From the NCBI RefSeq assembly GCF_001905125.1, contig NZ_LWLE01000012.1, positions 507,918 through 571,917 of the forward strand: 64,000 bases of DNA, read 5' to 3'. The DNA comes from Streptomyces sp. TSRI0281. Lineage in GTDB: Bacteria > Actinomycetota > Actinomycetes > Streptomycetales > Streptomycetaceae. The notes below the pieces were generated by a model, which saw only the letters and a list, made by a program, of their open reading frames with translations, made no database searches and was not told the origin of the DNA. Below are positions 25,910 to 34,014 of the stretch, in pieces. Position 1 is the stretch's first letter. Every line of letters starts with the position of its first letter. The translations under genes and the position numbers were made by a program.

Positions 25910-25927
25910 CTTAGCGAGTACTTAGCG
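25910..25927 (+). promoter_or_regulatory. Candidate SARP binding site (11-bp-spaced heptamer repeats)
   Basis: Two identical heptamers, CTTAGCG (25910-25916) and CTTAGCG (25921-25927), are separated by AGTA, exactly the geometry of SARP operators. TAGGAG (25934-25939), a passable -10, follows six bases later. The site lies about 90 bp before the 23-codon ORF and 420 bp before the second transthyretin-like gene, and one gene away from the SARP gene itself. Confidence 0.5.
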
Positions 25928-26016
25928 TTCCAGTAGGAGGACGAAAAGGGAACTCACTAGAACTGGAGGTGTCCACCCGGACCTCCGGGTCACGAGTTTC
26001 CGCATGGGAGATCGCT

Positions 26017-26088
26017 ATGTTGGCTCTGCTGTACACCCTGGCTGAATTCGCGGGCGACCACCGCCAGGACGACACCATCTGGGGCTGA
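26017..26088 (+). CDS. Possible 23-residue peptide ORF
   Basis: The ORF encodes MLALLYTLAEFAG followed by an acidic tail ending in DDTIWG. It has GGGAG six bases before the ATG, and about 20 of 23 codons end in G or C, as in real genes of this DNA. It lies downstream of the SARP-like repeats and between the two transthyretin-like genes. It could be a leader peptide, a signalling or modified-peptide precursor, or chance. I know of no homologue. The remaining stretch 26089-26346 shows no other gene. Confidence 0.35.
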   Translation: MLALLYTLAEFAGDHRQDDTIWG

Positions 26089-26346
26089 CTTTCCGCCACT
26101 TGGCAGGTGGTTGTCACCGGGGCCGGCAGGGCTTTCCCACGACATGGCGCGAGAGAAGGGCCGGACGGAGTGCCACGAAGGGCACGCGTCGGCCCCGGCG
26201 ACAATGCGGCCCGGACGAGGAACTGCCCGGACCGCATTCGGCCGGCGAGTGCCTTCACGTACTTATGACGCAGGATGTGATGCGGTGTTGATGGCATGGG
26301 AAGAGCGGACGCCGAACGGCCTGTACCGACCGGGAGGTGACGGTAC

Positions 26347-26709
26347 ATGAGCATCTCGGTTCGGGTCATCGATTCCACCAGTGGTTGCCCGGTCGCGGAT
26401 CTGGTCGTCACCCTGCACGCCCGGGAGGACGGCGCGTGGCCCGTCGTGTCCCGGTCGCGGACCGACAGCGCGGGGAGGATCAACTCGCTGTCCGGCACGG
26501 CCCTGCCGTACGGGTCCTACCGGCTGGTCTTCGAAACCGGTGAGTACTTCGCCGAGCGGGCGGTCGACAGCCTGTACGGGGAGGTCATCGTCTCGCTCCA
26601 CTATCAAGGTGACCCGAGCCATCTGCACGTTCCGTTGCTGTTGAGCCCGTTCTCGTACACCACCTACCGGGGGCTCGCCCCCAGGACCGCGGTCGCCGAG
26701 AAGGTGTGA
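26347..26709 (+). CDS. Second transthyretin-like protein, HIUH family
   Basis: A 120-residue protein much closer to 5-hydroxyisourate hydrolase than its neighbour: YRLVFETGEYF, YGEVIVSLHY, HLHVPLLLSPFSYTTYRG. It retains the HxHVPLLLSP strand and the YRG end, but continues about ten residues beyond the usual terminus. The N-terminal catalytic histidine (HVLD in the family) is replaced by RVID. ATG 26347 follows GGGAGGTGA. Ureide-degrading HIUH genes normally sit with purine-catabolism genes; none are here. The pair of family members inside a peptide cluster suggests recruitment to another job. Confidence 0.85.
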   Translation: MSISVRVIDSTSGCPVADLVVTLHAREDGAWPVVSRSRTDSAGRINSLSGTALPYGSYRLVFETGEYFAERAVDSLYGEVIVSLHYQGDPSHLHVPLLLSPFSYTTYRGLAPRTAVAEKV

Positions 26710-26919
26710 GGCCGGACCGGCGACGGCGCGGGGTGCGGTCGGTGTGACGCCGCCATGGCCCTCGTACGCCGCCGGGGCCGCCCGGACCTCCCGTGCCGGT
26801 ATCGGTCGGCGTCCTCGGCCCGGCACGAGGACGGCGTGAGATCCCGTATGCGCGGATGGGCGAAGGCTCGCAGTGAAGGCGCCTGCGGACATGGCCCAGG
26901 GGCACCGCAAGCAGAAGGG

Positions 26920-27951
26920 GTGGAACAGTTGTTTGACGCATCGCAGTCGACGATTCACACAGTGCCGGTCGAATCCCTGCTGCCGGCGGACTCGCCGCGA
27001 CTGGAAGGTCTGAGCGAGGGCCATGCGCAGGCACTGGCGGAGGGCGGGACCGAGTTCGAACCGATCCTCGTGCACCGGGACACGGGACGCGTGGTCGACG
27101 GCATGCACCGGCTCCGGGCCGCGATCCTGCGCGGGGAACGCCGCATCACGGTCCGCTATGTCGAGGGCGCGTCGGCCGATCTGTTCATCCGGTCGGTGCA
27201 GGCCAACATCAGCCATGGCCTTCCCCTGACACTCGGGGACCGCAAGGCGGCGGTCCTGCGCATCCTCGCGACCCACCCCCACTGGTCGGACCGGGCCATC
27301 GCCGCCGTCACAGGGGTGTCGCCGAAGACGGTAGGGGCAGTACGGGGGAGATGTTCGACTGAGGAATCTCCTCAGTCGAATCCCTCGGTCCCACGTGTGG
27401 GCAGGGACGGCCGGGCGCGCCCGGCGGACATGCCGGAGCGCCGGGAGAAGGCGCGGTCCCTGCTGACGGAGCGGCCCCGCGCGACCCTGCGCGAAGTGGC
27501 CCAGGAGGCCGGTGTCTCCGTCAGCACCGCGCACCGCCTGCGGCAGGAACTGCGGTCCTGCGCGGCCGTGCCCGAATCGGACGAGCAGACACCGGCCGCG
27601 GTGGCCGTGCACGAGGACTCCGCGTCCCTCACCGCGCTCGTGACCGTGGCGCCCGCGCGATGTTCCGGCCCGGTCTCCCGTCCGACTCCGCCGGAACCCG
27701 CCTCGCGGGGGACCGCGCGCATCCGGGTGCGGGCCATGGACGTTCTCTCCAACGATCCATCGATTCGCTTCACGGACAGCGGCCGCGCTCTCCTGCGCTG
27801 GCTCAACGGCCAGGCCCACGGGCTGGCGGCGGGCGAGCAGCTGCTGGCGGCCGTCCCACCGCACTGCGCCAGAGCCCTCACCGAAGTGGTGAGTCACTAC
27901 GCCAGGGAGTGGGAGCGGCTGGCCGCCGGGCTGCAGAGCCCGACCCGATGA
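26920..27951 (+). CDS. StrR-type (ParB-N) pathway activator
   Basis: The protein (about 343 residues) opens with a ParB/Spo0J-like domain (VPVESLLPADSPR, PILVHRDTGRVVDGMHRLRAAILRGE), followed by a helix-turn-helix (WSDRAIAAVTGVSPKTVGAVRGR) and a second HTH-like segment (TLREVAQEAGVSVSTAHRLR). This is the layout of StrR, the streptomycin activator, and of the StrR-like regulators of glycopeptide and aminocoumarin clusters. The start is uncertain: GTG 26920 is where StrR-like similarity begins, but GTG 26836, ATG 26848 and ATG 26755 are also in frame. A StrR-type operator lies within the coding sequence. Confidence 0.88.
   Translation: MEQLFDASQSTIHTVPVESLLPADSPRLEGLSEGHAQALAEGGTEFEPILVHRDTGRVVDGMHRLRAAILRGERRITVRYVEGASADLFIRSVQANISHGLPLTLGDRKAAVLRILATHPHWSDRAIAAVTGVSPKTVGAVRGRCSTEESPQSNPSVPRVGRDGRARPADMPERREKARSLLTERPRATLREVAQEAGVSVSTAHRLRQELRSCAAVPESDEQTPAAVAVHEDSASLTALVTVAPARCSGPVSRPTPPEPASRGTARIRVRAMDVLSNDPSIRFTDSGRALLRWLNGQAHGLAAGEQLLAAVPPHCARALTEVVSHYAREWERLAAGLQSPTR
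27353..27381. promoter_or_regulatory. StrR-type operator inside the StrR-like gene
   Basis: GTTCGACTG (27353-27361), 11 bases, then CAGTCGAAT (27373-27381). The established StrR consensus is GTTCGACTG-N11-CAGTCGAAC, so 17 of 18 half-site bases match with exact spacing. It falls between the two HTH segments of the coding sequence, where it encodes a poorly constrained linker. Autoregulation or control of a downstream transcript is the natural inference. Confidence 0.75.
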
Positions 27952-28700
27952 ACGGCTCCTGGTGAGCGGTCCGGTGAGGCCACCGGCGGTGTGCCGTCGG
28001 CGGTGACAGGTCCCTGCCGGCGGCTGTGGGACGGAGACCGGGCGAACCGGCGCTGTGCGGTCGGGTGTTGGCCGGCGTCGCAGGACGGCGTGGCGCCCGT
28101 CGGCCATCCGGCGCTGGCAGCGTCCGCGTCGTACGGACGGATGTGCCATCGCCCCCTGCCGCGCCACCGCCTTGAGATCGTCGCCCGTCGCCCGTGCCTA
28201 GGCCGGTGACCGCCTCACGCGGTGTGTCGTGCGCCCACCCCGCGACGTGCGGCGTCGACGCACTTCGGCGCCTTCCCAGGGACGGGCGGCGAACATGAGA
28301 AACGCTCGGTGACGAAGCTCACGTTTGATGGGTGGATCGCATCCTCTTGGCGCCTTTTGTGTGGGGGACAGAGTGGTGAATGTGCTCAATTACCGGACTC
28401 GTGTGCATGGGTGAAACCTTCTGCGGCGCTCACTTCGTGGTTACGGTGAGACGCGAAACGAGGGGGCAGGCATCGAGCCCCGGGCTTCGCGGCCGTGCTC
28501 CCCTCGCCCGGATCCGTTCTGCTGATCCGAGTGATGTGGTCCGCACGTCATGGACCTCGTGTTCCACGGGCGCCGGTGGCAGTCCGTCAGAGGCGGGCCG
28601 ACGTCATGGGTGGCGTCGACGCGTCGGAACACGAGACGGTCCGCGTGCAGGTGACCGGCGGGCCCATGCGGCAGGTGCGATGTGTTCTGACAGGAGCAGA
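27952..28700. other. Long non-coding stretch upstream of the hydratase operon
   Basis: About 750 bases hold no ORF I would support. The part around 28310-28450 is noticeably richer in A/T and has a GTG start with TGGGGGA before it (28376-28414, 12 codons), a possible leader. The frame of the hydratase is open upstream to ATG 28380, but that extension has poor coding character. The promoter of the operon at 28701-33944 presumably lies here. Confidence 0.5.
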
Positions 28701-29495
28701 GTGAACATCTCGGTGGACGATGTCAGAGTCAAGGCCAAGGCACTTTACGAATCACGTGCGACGGGCCGCCCCATCCCTCCCTTCACCGACGAGCATCCCG
28801 CGCTGGACATGCACGACGGATACGCCATCCAGCGCGAACTGGTCGGGATGCTGACAGCGGCCGGCGACACCGTCGTCGGCTACAAGGCGGGACTCACCTC
28901 CGTCCCGATGCAGGAGCTGTTCGGTGTCAGTACCCCGGACTACGGACCGGTGCTGGGTTCGACCGTGTACGAGAACGGAGCCACCACGCCGAGCGGCTCG
29001 TTCATCGCGCCCAAGGTCGAGGCGGAGATCGTTTTCCGGCTCGGCACGCCGCTCAAGGGGCCCGGTGTCACCGTGGCCGCGGCACGTGAGGCGATCTCCG
29101 ACGTCATGGCGGGGCTGGAGATCGTCGATTCCCGGATCGAGGACTGGCGGATCCGGCTCGCGGACACCATCGCCGACCTCGCGTCGAACGGCGCGGTGGT
29201 ACTCGGCCCTCCGGTTGCCCTGCCCGACGACTGCGATGTGCGCCTCGTCGGTATGGCCTTCTCCCGCAACGGCGCACTCGTGGCGACCGGAGCCGGTGCC
29301 GCAGCCCTGGGTGATCCGGTCGCGGTGGTCGCCTGGCTGGCGAATGTGCTCGGCGAGCACGGTGTGACGCTCGAAGCGGGCCAGCTGATCATGACGGGCG
29401 CCCTTCACGCCGCAGTCGCGATGTGTCCCGGCGACAGCTTCGTGGCCGAGTTCGACCGGCTGGGCACCGTCACCCTTCACGTGGGCGACACGTAG
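28701..29495 (+). CDS. 2-oxopent-4-enoate hydratase-like (MhpD/DmpE family)
   Basis: A 264-residue member of the 2-keto-4-pentenoate hydratase family: VGYKAGLTSVPMQELFGV, FIAPKVEAEIVFRL with the metal-binding glutamates, SRIEDWRIRLADTIADLASNG, and LMTG-like LIMTGALHAAV. In meta-cleavage degradation this enzyme adds water to 2-oxopent-4-enoate to give 4-hydroxy-2-oxopentanoate. The start is GTG 28701 with CAGGAG five bases upstream. It is the first gene of a hydratase, aldehyde dehydrogenase, aldolase set; with no ring-cleavage genes nearby and an ACP and aminotransferase following, it may run in the dehydrating direction for biosynthesis (inference). Confidence 0.9.
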   Translation: MNISVDDVRVKAKALYESRATGRPIPPFTDEHPALDMHDGYAIQRELVGMLTAAGDTVVGYKAGLTSVPMQELFGVSTPDYGPVLGSTVYENGATTPSGSFIAPKVEAEIVFRLGTPLKGPGVTVAAAREAISDVMAGLEIVDSRIEDWRIRLADTIADLASNGAVVLGPPVALPDDCDVRLVGMAFSRNGALVATGAGAAALGDPVAVVAWLANVLGEHGVTLEAGQLIMTGALHAAVAMCPGDSFVAEFDRLGTVTLHVGDT

Positions 29496-29557
29496 ACCAC
29501 CGACGCGCCCCAAGGCGAATCTCGGTGAATCTCTAGAGAGGGAAGGGCAAAGCAGCC

Positions 29558-30451
29558 ATGAAGCGAAACGGGCGCCTGCCCGTGGCCGTCCTCGGCGCCG
29601 GCCTCATCGGAGTCGATCTGGCAGAGAAGATCATGCGTTCCGAGTACCTCGACTGCGGGCTGGTCGTGGGACGCGACGAAAAGACGCCCGGCCTGCGGCA
29701 GGCGGCCGAACTCGGTCTTGCCATCGGTACGCGCGGTATCGAGTCCCTCCTGGACGCTCCGCAGCCGTTCGGCATCGTGTTCGACGCGACCAACGCCATG
29801 GCGCATGCCGAGCACGCGGAACGCCTGAGCCTGTCGGGTACGAAGCTCGTGGACCTGACACCGAGCAAGGTCGGGCGGATGGTGATTCCGAGCGTGAACG
29901 GGGCGGAGGTCCTGAGCTGCGACGACATCAACATGATCAGCTGTGGTGGCCAGGCGTCGATACCGATCCTGCACGCGATCACCCAGGGACACAGGGTCGA
30001 GTACGTCGAGGTCGTCACGACGGCCGCCAGTCCGAGTGTCGGGCGCTCCACCCGGCTCAATCTCGACGAGTACGTCGAGACCACGCAGGACGCGGTACGT
30101 GACTTCACCGGCGTCAAGGACGTCAAGGCGATCCTCAACGTCAGTCCGGCCAGGCCGCCGGCGACCTTCCGGGTCGCCATGTCGATGCTGGGGGAAGGGT
30201 TCGGCACGGCGTCGGTGAACGCGGCCGTGACGGCCGCGGCCGACCAGGTGCGCTCCTTCGCCAAGGGATACCGGATCACCGCGTGTGTCGTGGAGGAGAG
30301 CAAGGTGTTCGTCGCCGCGGAGGTCACTTCGTCCGGCGGACGCATCCCCCGGTACGCCGGCAACCTCGACATCATCAACTCCGCCGCGGTTCATGTCGCC
30401 GAACAGTGCGCGGCGGTCGGCCTGGCGAGCACGGGTACGGAGACGTCATGA
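29558..30451 (+). CDS. Acylating aldehyde dehydrogenase (MhpF/DmpF family)
   Basis: A 297-residue acetaldehyde dehydrogenase (acetylating). It has an N-terminal Rossmann motif VLGAGLIGVDLAEKI and the catalytic cysteine in NMISCGGQASIPILHAI (near residue 131). The family interconverts an aldehyde and its acyl-CoA with NADH and CoA, in a complex with the aldolase encoded next door, and is reversible. In this cluster it could reduce acetyl- or propionyl-thioester to the aldehyde used by the aldolase. The stop overlaps the aldolase start (ATG 30448). Confidence 0.93.
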   Translation: MKRNGRLPVAVLGAGLIGVDLAEKIMRSEYLDCGLVVGRDEKTPGLRQAAELGLAIGTRGIESLLDAPQPFGIVFDATNAMAHAEHAERLSLSGTKLVDLTPSKVGRMVIPSVNGAEVLSCDDINMISCGGQASIPILHAITQGHRVEYVEVVTTAASPSVGRSTRLNLDEYVETTQDAVRDFTGVKDVKAILNVSPARPPATFRVAMSMLGEGFGTASVNAAVTAAADQVRSFAKGYRITACVVEESKVFVAAEVTSSGGRIPRYAGNLDIINSAAVHVAEQCAAVGLASTGTETS

Positions 30452-31485
30452 GCGCAGCAGCATCTCCCGGCGGCGCCGGAAGGCCGGTCCTCATCTACGA
30501 CGCGTCCCTGCGCGACGGCCATCACGCGGTCCGTCACCAGCTGGACCGTGAACAACTGCGGTCCTACGCGAGGGCGGCGGACGCCGCCGGCGTTCCCATG
30601 GTCGAGGTGGGGCACGGCAACGGTCTGGGAGCCTCCTCCCTCCAGGTCGGGCAGTCCCGGCTCGGTGACGACGAGATGCTGTCGATCGTGCGGGAGTCCC
30701 TGCGCGACAGCAGGATGGCCGTCTTCATGCTGCCGGGATGGGGTACGACCGCGGACCTTGAGCGGGCCATCGCCCATCAGGTGGACGTGGTGCGGATCGG
30801 CACCCACTGCACCGAAGGGGACCTCGCCGAACGGCATCTGGGCTTTCTCCGGGAGCAAGGGGTCCAAGCCCAGGCCGTTCTTCTGATGAGTCATATGGCG
30901 AGTCCCGAACGGCTGGCTCATGAATGCGCCCGGCTGGTGGAGTTCGGCGCGAACGCGGTGGGCATCATGGACTCCTCCGGTCACTATCTGCCGGCCGATG
31001 TCACGGAGCGCATCGCTGCCATGCGGGAAGCCGTCGAGGTGCCGGTGATGTTCCACGCCCACAACAATCTCGGGATGGCGGTCGCGAACTCGATCGCCGC
31101 CGCGGAAGCGGGTGCGGACATCCTGGACGCCTGCGCCCGGGGTTTCGGAGCGGGCGCCGGGAACACTCAGCTGGAGGTCCTGGTGCCCGTGCTGGAACGG
31201 ATGGGCTTCTCGACGGGAATCGACCTGTACGGTCTGCTGGACGCGGCCGACCTCGCCGAGCGCGAACTCATGCCGGCACCGCCCACCATCGACTCGGTGA
31301 GTGTCGTCAGCGGCCTGGCCGGAGTGTTCTCCGGGTTCAAGAACCGGGTCCTGGACATCTCGCGGCGTGAGGACGTCGATCCGCGTGATGTCTTCTTCGA
31401 ACTGGGCAAGAGGCAGGCCGTGGCGGGCCAGGAGGACCTCATCGTCGAGGTGGCCCTCGCCCTGAAGGCTGCTCGTAGTGCGTGA
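30448..31485 (+). CDS. 4-hydroxy-2-oxovalerate aldolase (MhpE/DmpG family)
   Basis: A 345-residue DRE-TIM metalloaldolase. The metal and pyruvate-binding motifs are YDASLRDGHHAVRHQ near residue 14 and FHAHNNLGMAVANSI near 200, with the C-terminal communication domain that pairs with the dehydrogenase. The enzyme reversibly joins pyruvate and acetaldehyde (propanal in some homologues) to a 4-hydroxy-2-oxo acid. The ATG overlaps the preceding gene by four bases. With the dehydrogenase, it could assemble a 2-oxo acid from a short acyl thioester and pyruvate; direction is inferred from the cluster setting. Confidence 0.93.
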   Translation: MSAAASPGGAGRPVLIYDASLRDGHHAVRHQLDREQLRSYARAADAAGVPMVEVGHGNGLGASSLQVGQSRLGDDEMLSIVRESLRDSRMAVFMLPGWGTTADLERAIAHQVDVVRIGTHCTEGDLAERHLGFLREQGVQAQAVLLMSHMASPERLAHECARLVEFGANAVGIMDSSGHYLPADVTERIAAMREAVEVPVMFHAHNNLGMAVANSIAAAEAGADILDACARGFGAGAGNTQLEVLVPVLERMGFSTGIDLYGLLDAADLAERELMPAPPTIDSVSVVSGLAGVFSGFKNRVLDISRREDVDPRDVFFELGKRQAVAGQEDLIVEVALALKAARSA

Positions 31486-31540
31486 GAGCCGCGAGCCCGC
31501 GGCCTCCGGTCGGGTGAGGACAGTGAGGGAAGAGCCAGTC

Positions 31541-31771
31541 GTGTACGACGTACTCAAAGACATCCTGGTCGGCGAATTGCACGTACGCGAGGAGGATGTC
31601 GTGCCGACGGCCACCCGTGAAGAGGTCGGGCTGGACTCCCTGTCGGTGCTGGAACTCGCCACCGCACTGAACGAGCGGCTCGGCATCGAGGTCCACGACT
31701 ACGAACTGCTGGACGCCGGCACCCTCGCCGACGTGGCCCGTCTGATGGCGGAACGGCGGCCGGGAGGCTGA
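31541..31771 (+). CDS. Discrete acyl carrier protein
   Basis: A small carrier protein (about 76 residues from GTG 31541) with the phosphopantetheine motif GLDSLSVLELATAL, acidic helices and VYDVLKDILVGELHV at the N-terminus. In-frame alternatives are GTG 31523 and GTG 31478, the last overlapping the aldolase stop. The motif DSL followed by E is ACP-like rather than PCP-like. LnmK, the homologue of the protein encoded three genes on, works on a discrete ACP (LnmL), so this protein probably accepts a propionyl or related acyl group. Confidence 0.9.
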   Translation: MYDVLKDILVGELHVREEDVVPTATREEVGLDSLSVLELATALNERLGIEVHDYELLDAGTLADVARLMAERRPGG

Positions 31772-31839
31772 GCCCCACAGTCGATTCGGACGCCGTTCGC
31801 ACGACCGAGCGTGGCGGCGTCCCCTCCACCGGGAGTCCC

Positions 31840-32967
31840 ATGTCTTATCCACCGCTGCGCGCGGTTCTCGAAACCGTTGCCTCCTACAAGCCGTCCGACG
31901 GTGTCTACGGATCGACCGCGCGACCTCGCCCGCTGTCGGCGAACGAGTCGCCGCACACCCCCCTGCCCGGCATCGTCGAGGTGATCGAGGGGGCCGGTTC
32001 CCTGGTGAACCGTTATCCGGACCCCGGCTGCGGACCGCTGATAGGTGCCATCGCCCGGTCCCACGGGATCGCGGAGGACCGCGTCGTGGCCGGTGCCGGT
32101 TCCGTGGCGCTCCTGCAGACGCTGTTCCAGTCGATCGCCGATCCCGGCGCCGAAGCCGTGTACGCCTGGCCGTCGTTCGAGGTCTACCCCACGCTCGCCG
32201 CCCTGGCCGGCGTGGAATCCGTGCAGGTGCCGCTGGACGACGAAGCCCATGACCTGCGGGCCATGGCCGACCGGATCTCCTCCCGGACCAGGCTCGTCAT
32301 CATCTGCAACCCCAACAATCCGACGGGCACGGTCGTCGGTCACGAAGAACTCCGGGAGTTCATCGAGTCCGTACCACCGACGTGCCTGGTGGCCGTGGAC
32401 GAGGCCTACTACGAGTACGTCCGCGGGCCGGCGGCGTCCAGTGCCCTGTCGCTGTGCGCCGCGCATCCGAACCTGGTCGTGCTGCGCACGTTCTCGAAGG
32501 CCTATGGACTGGCCGGACTGCGGACCGGATACCTGGTGGGGGATGCCCATGTCGTCGAAAGGCTGCGCAGGGCATGTCTCCCCTACGCGGTGAACACCGT
32601 CGCGCAGCAGGCGGCCGTCGCAGCCCTCGGACTTGCGGAGCAACTGCTGCGGCGCGTCGACAGCACGGTCGCGGAACGCACTCGCGTACGGGACTCCCTG
32701 GTGCGCCGCGGCTGGGAGATCCCGGACAGCCAGGCGAACTTCCTCTGGCTGCGACTGGGCCGCCACGCCGTCGACTTCGGTGTGTGGTGTGCGAGCAGGG
32801 ACATCGCGGTACGGGCGTTCGGGGACGTGGGCGTGCGTGTGTCGATCGGTTCCGCCGAGGACAACGACCAGTTCCTCGCCGCGGCGGACGAGTGGCGCTC
32901 CGCAGGGCGGATGGCCACGACCGGAGCCGGGCAGCCGCGTCAGGTCCGAAAAGAGGCGGAGGTATGA
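31840..32967 (+). CDS. HisC-like PLP aminotransferase
   Basis: A 375-residue fold-type I aminotransferase resembling histidinol-phosphate and aromatic aminotransferases. Visible motifs are YPDPGCGPL, NPNNPTGTVV, VDEAYYEYV and the PLP lysine in RTFSKAYGLAGLRTGY (near 225). A primary histidine role is unlikely because no his genes are nearby and the gene is coupled to a LnmK-like gene (ATGA overlap at 32964). Transamination of the 2-oxo acid made by the aldolase/hydratase pair to an alpha-amino acid is the best fit (inference). Confidence 0.9.
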   Translation: MSYPPLRAVLETVASYKPSDGVYGSTARPRPLSANESPHTPLPGIVEVIEGAGSLVNRYPDPGCGPLIGAIARSHGIAEDRVVAGAGSVALLQTLFQSIADPGAEAVYAWPSFEVYPTLAALAGVESVQVPLDDEAHDLRAMADRISSRTRLVIICNPNNPTGTVVGHEELREFIESVPPTCLVAVDEAYYEYVRGPAASSALSLCAAHPNLVVLRTFSKAYGLAGLRTGYLVGDAHVVERLRRACLPYAVNTVAQQAAVAALGLAEQLLRRVDSTVAERTRVRDSLVRRGWEIPDSQANFLWLRLGRHAVDFGVWCASRDIAVRAFGDVGVRVSIGSAEDNDQFLAAADEWRSAGRMATTGAGQPRQVRKEAEV

Positions 32968-33944
32968 CCACTCTTCACACCGCACAGGACGCTCTGGTCC
33001 CGGCCGACGCCGGGGTCTCCCGTCATGTGGTCGTCGCGCCGGGCATGTGCAGTGGCGGCTCCACGGTGTTCGGCCGGATCGGGGACTGGACCTGGGAGGT
33101 GGTGAGCGAGTCGTGCCGGGTCAACGTACACGCGGCCCGGACCGCCGCCGGAGACCCCGCCTATCTGTCCTTCTACTACTTCCATGTGCGCGGCGGAGAT
33201 GTCGTCCACCCCCACGGACTCACCTTCGGCGACGAACTCCGGGTCGACTCCCGGGCCTTCCAGTTCGGCAGTCAGTCGGTCATCACCCTGCACCGGCTGG
33301 CCCCCGCCGGTCTGGAGCTGCCGGACGGACCACTGGACCCGGCGGAAGTGTACGAACACCCGCACCCGCACTGCCTCTACGCGGAGAACTTCAACCGGTG
33401 GATCGCCCGCAGCACCGCGGGCAGCAACCGGGGTCTCGCCCAGGTGACACCCCCGGACTTCAGCTACCAGGAGCTGGCGCCGCTTCCGAACGCCTACTCT
33501 CCCCGGTCCCTGGTGGGCCGGGCCCGGGCCACCGGAAGCTTCCACCCCACAGGCCCGCCCGGATTCCAGGAGGCCGGGCAGCCCCGGACCTTCGCCTACG
33601 CACTGGACGTCGTGCGCGACCTCAACGGCGCCGGACTGATGTACTTCGCCTCGTATTTCGCGGTCTTCGACACGATGCTGCTGCGTCTGTGGCGATCGCT
33701 GGGACGGACGGACGAACAGTTCCTGCGGCGCAGGGTGATCGACCAGAAGATCGGCTACTTCGGCAACGCCGACCCCGGCACGGTCTTCGAGGTCACCGTA
33801 CGCAGGTGGCGGAGCACCGGGTCATCGCAGGTCGAGGTGGCCGACATGGCCCTGCGCGACACGGCGACCGGGCAGCTGATAGCCGTCACCGCGATCGAGA
33901 CCGAGGTCGGGGCAGCAGGCATCCGCTCCTCGGACGGCGGGTGA
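32964..33944 (+). CDS. LnmK-like acyltransferase/decarboxylase (double hot-dog fold)
   Basis: A 326-residue protein resembling LnmK of leinamycin biosynthesis, as recognised from memory of the family: RHVVVAPGMCSGGSTVFGRIGDWTWE, FYYFHVRG, LTFGDELRV, ENFNRWIARS, and DLNGAGLMYFASYFAVFDTMLLRLWRSLG (each region shown in part). LnmK takes methylmalonyl-CoA, loads it onto an ACP and decarboxylates it to propionyl-ACP. A discrete ACP is encoded two genes upstream, as in leinamycin-type loci. No trans-AT polyketide or HMG-synthase genes, which usually use such a product, are visible. The start ATG overlaps the aminotransferase stop and follows AAGAGGCGGAGGT. Confidence 0.82.
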   Translation: MTTLHTAQDALVPADAGVSRHVVVAPGMCSGGSTVFGRIGDWTWEVVSESCRVNVHAARTAAGDPAYLSFYYFHVRGGDVVHPHGLTFGDELRVDSRAFQFGSQSVITLHRLAPAGLELPDGPLDPAEVYEHPHPHCLYAENFNRWIARSTAGSNRGLAQVTPPDFSYQELAPLPNAYSPRSLVGRARATGSFHPTGPPGFQEAGQPRTFAYALDVVRDLNGAGLMYFASYFAVFDTMLLRLWRSLGRTDEQFLRRRVIDQKIGYFGNADPGTVFEVTVRRWRSTGSSQVEVADMALRDTATGQLIAVTAIETEVGAAGIRSSDGG

Positions 33945-34014
33945 GGCCCCGGCCGTCCGCTGCCCGCCCGCCCGGGAAAGCTCTCTTCGACGAACCACAC
34001 CCCGGATGGAGCAC

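Noticed and set aside
28380..28700. In-frame extension of the hydratase beginning like MCSITGL, reminiscent of a glutamine amidotransferase start
   Set aside because: The resemblance stops after seven residues, the rest lacks coding character, and a good GTG start with CAGGAG lies at 28701.
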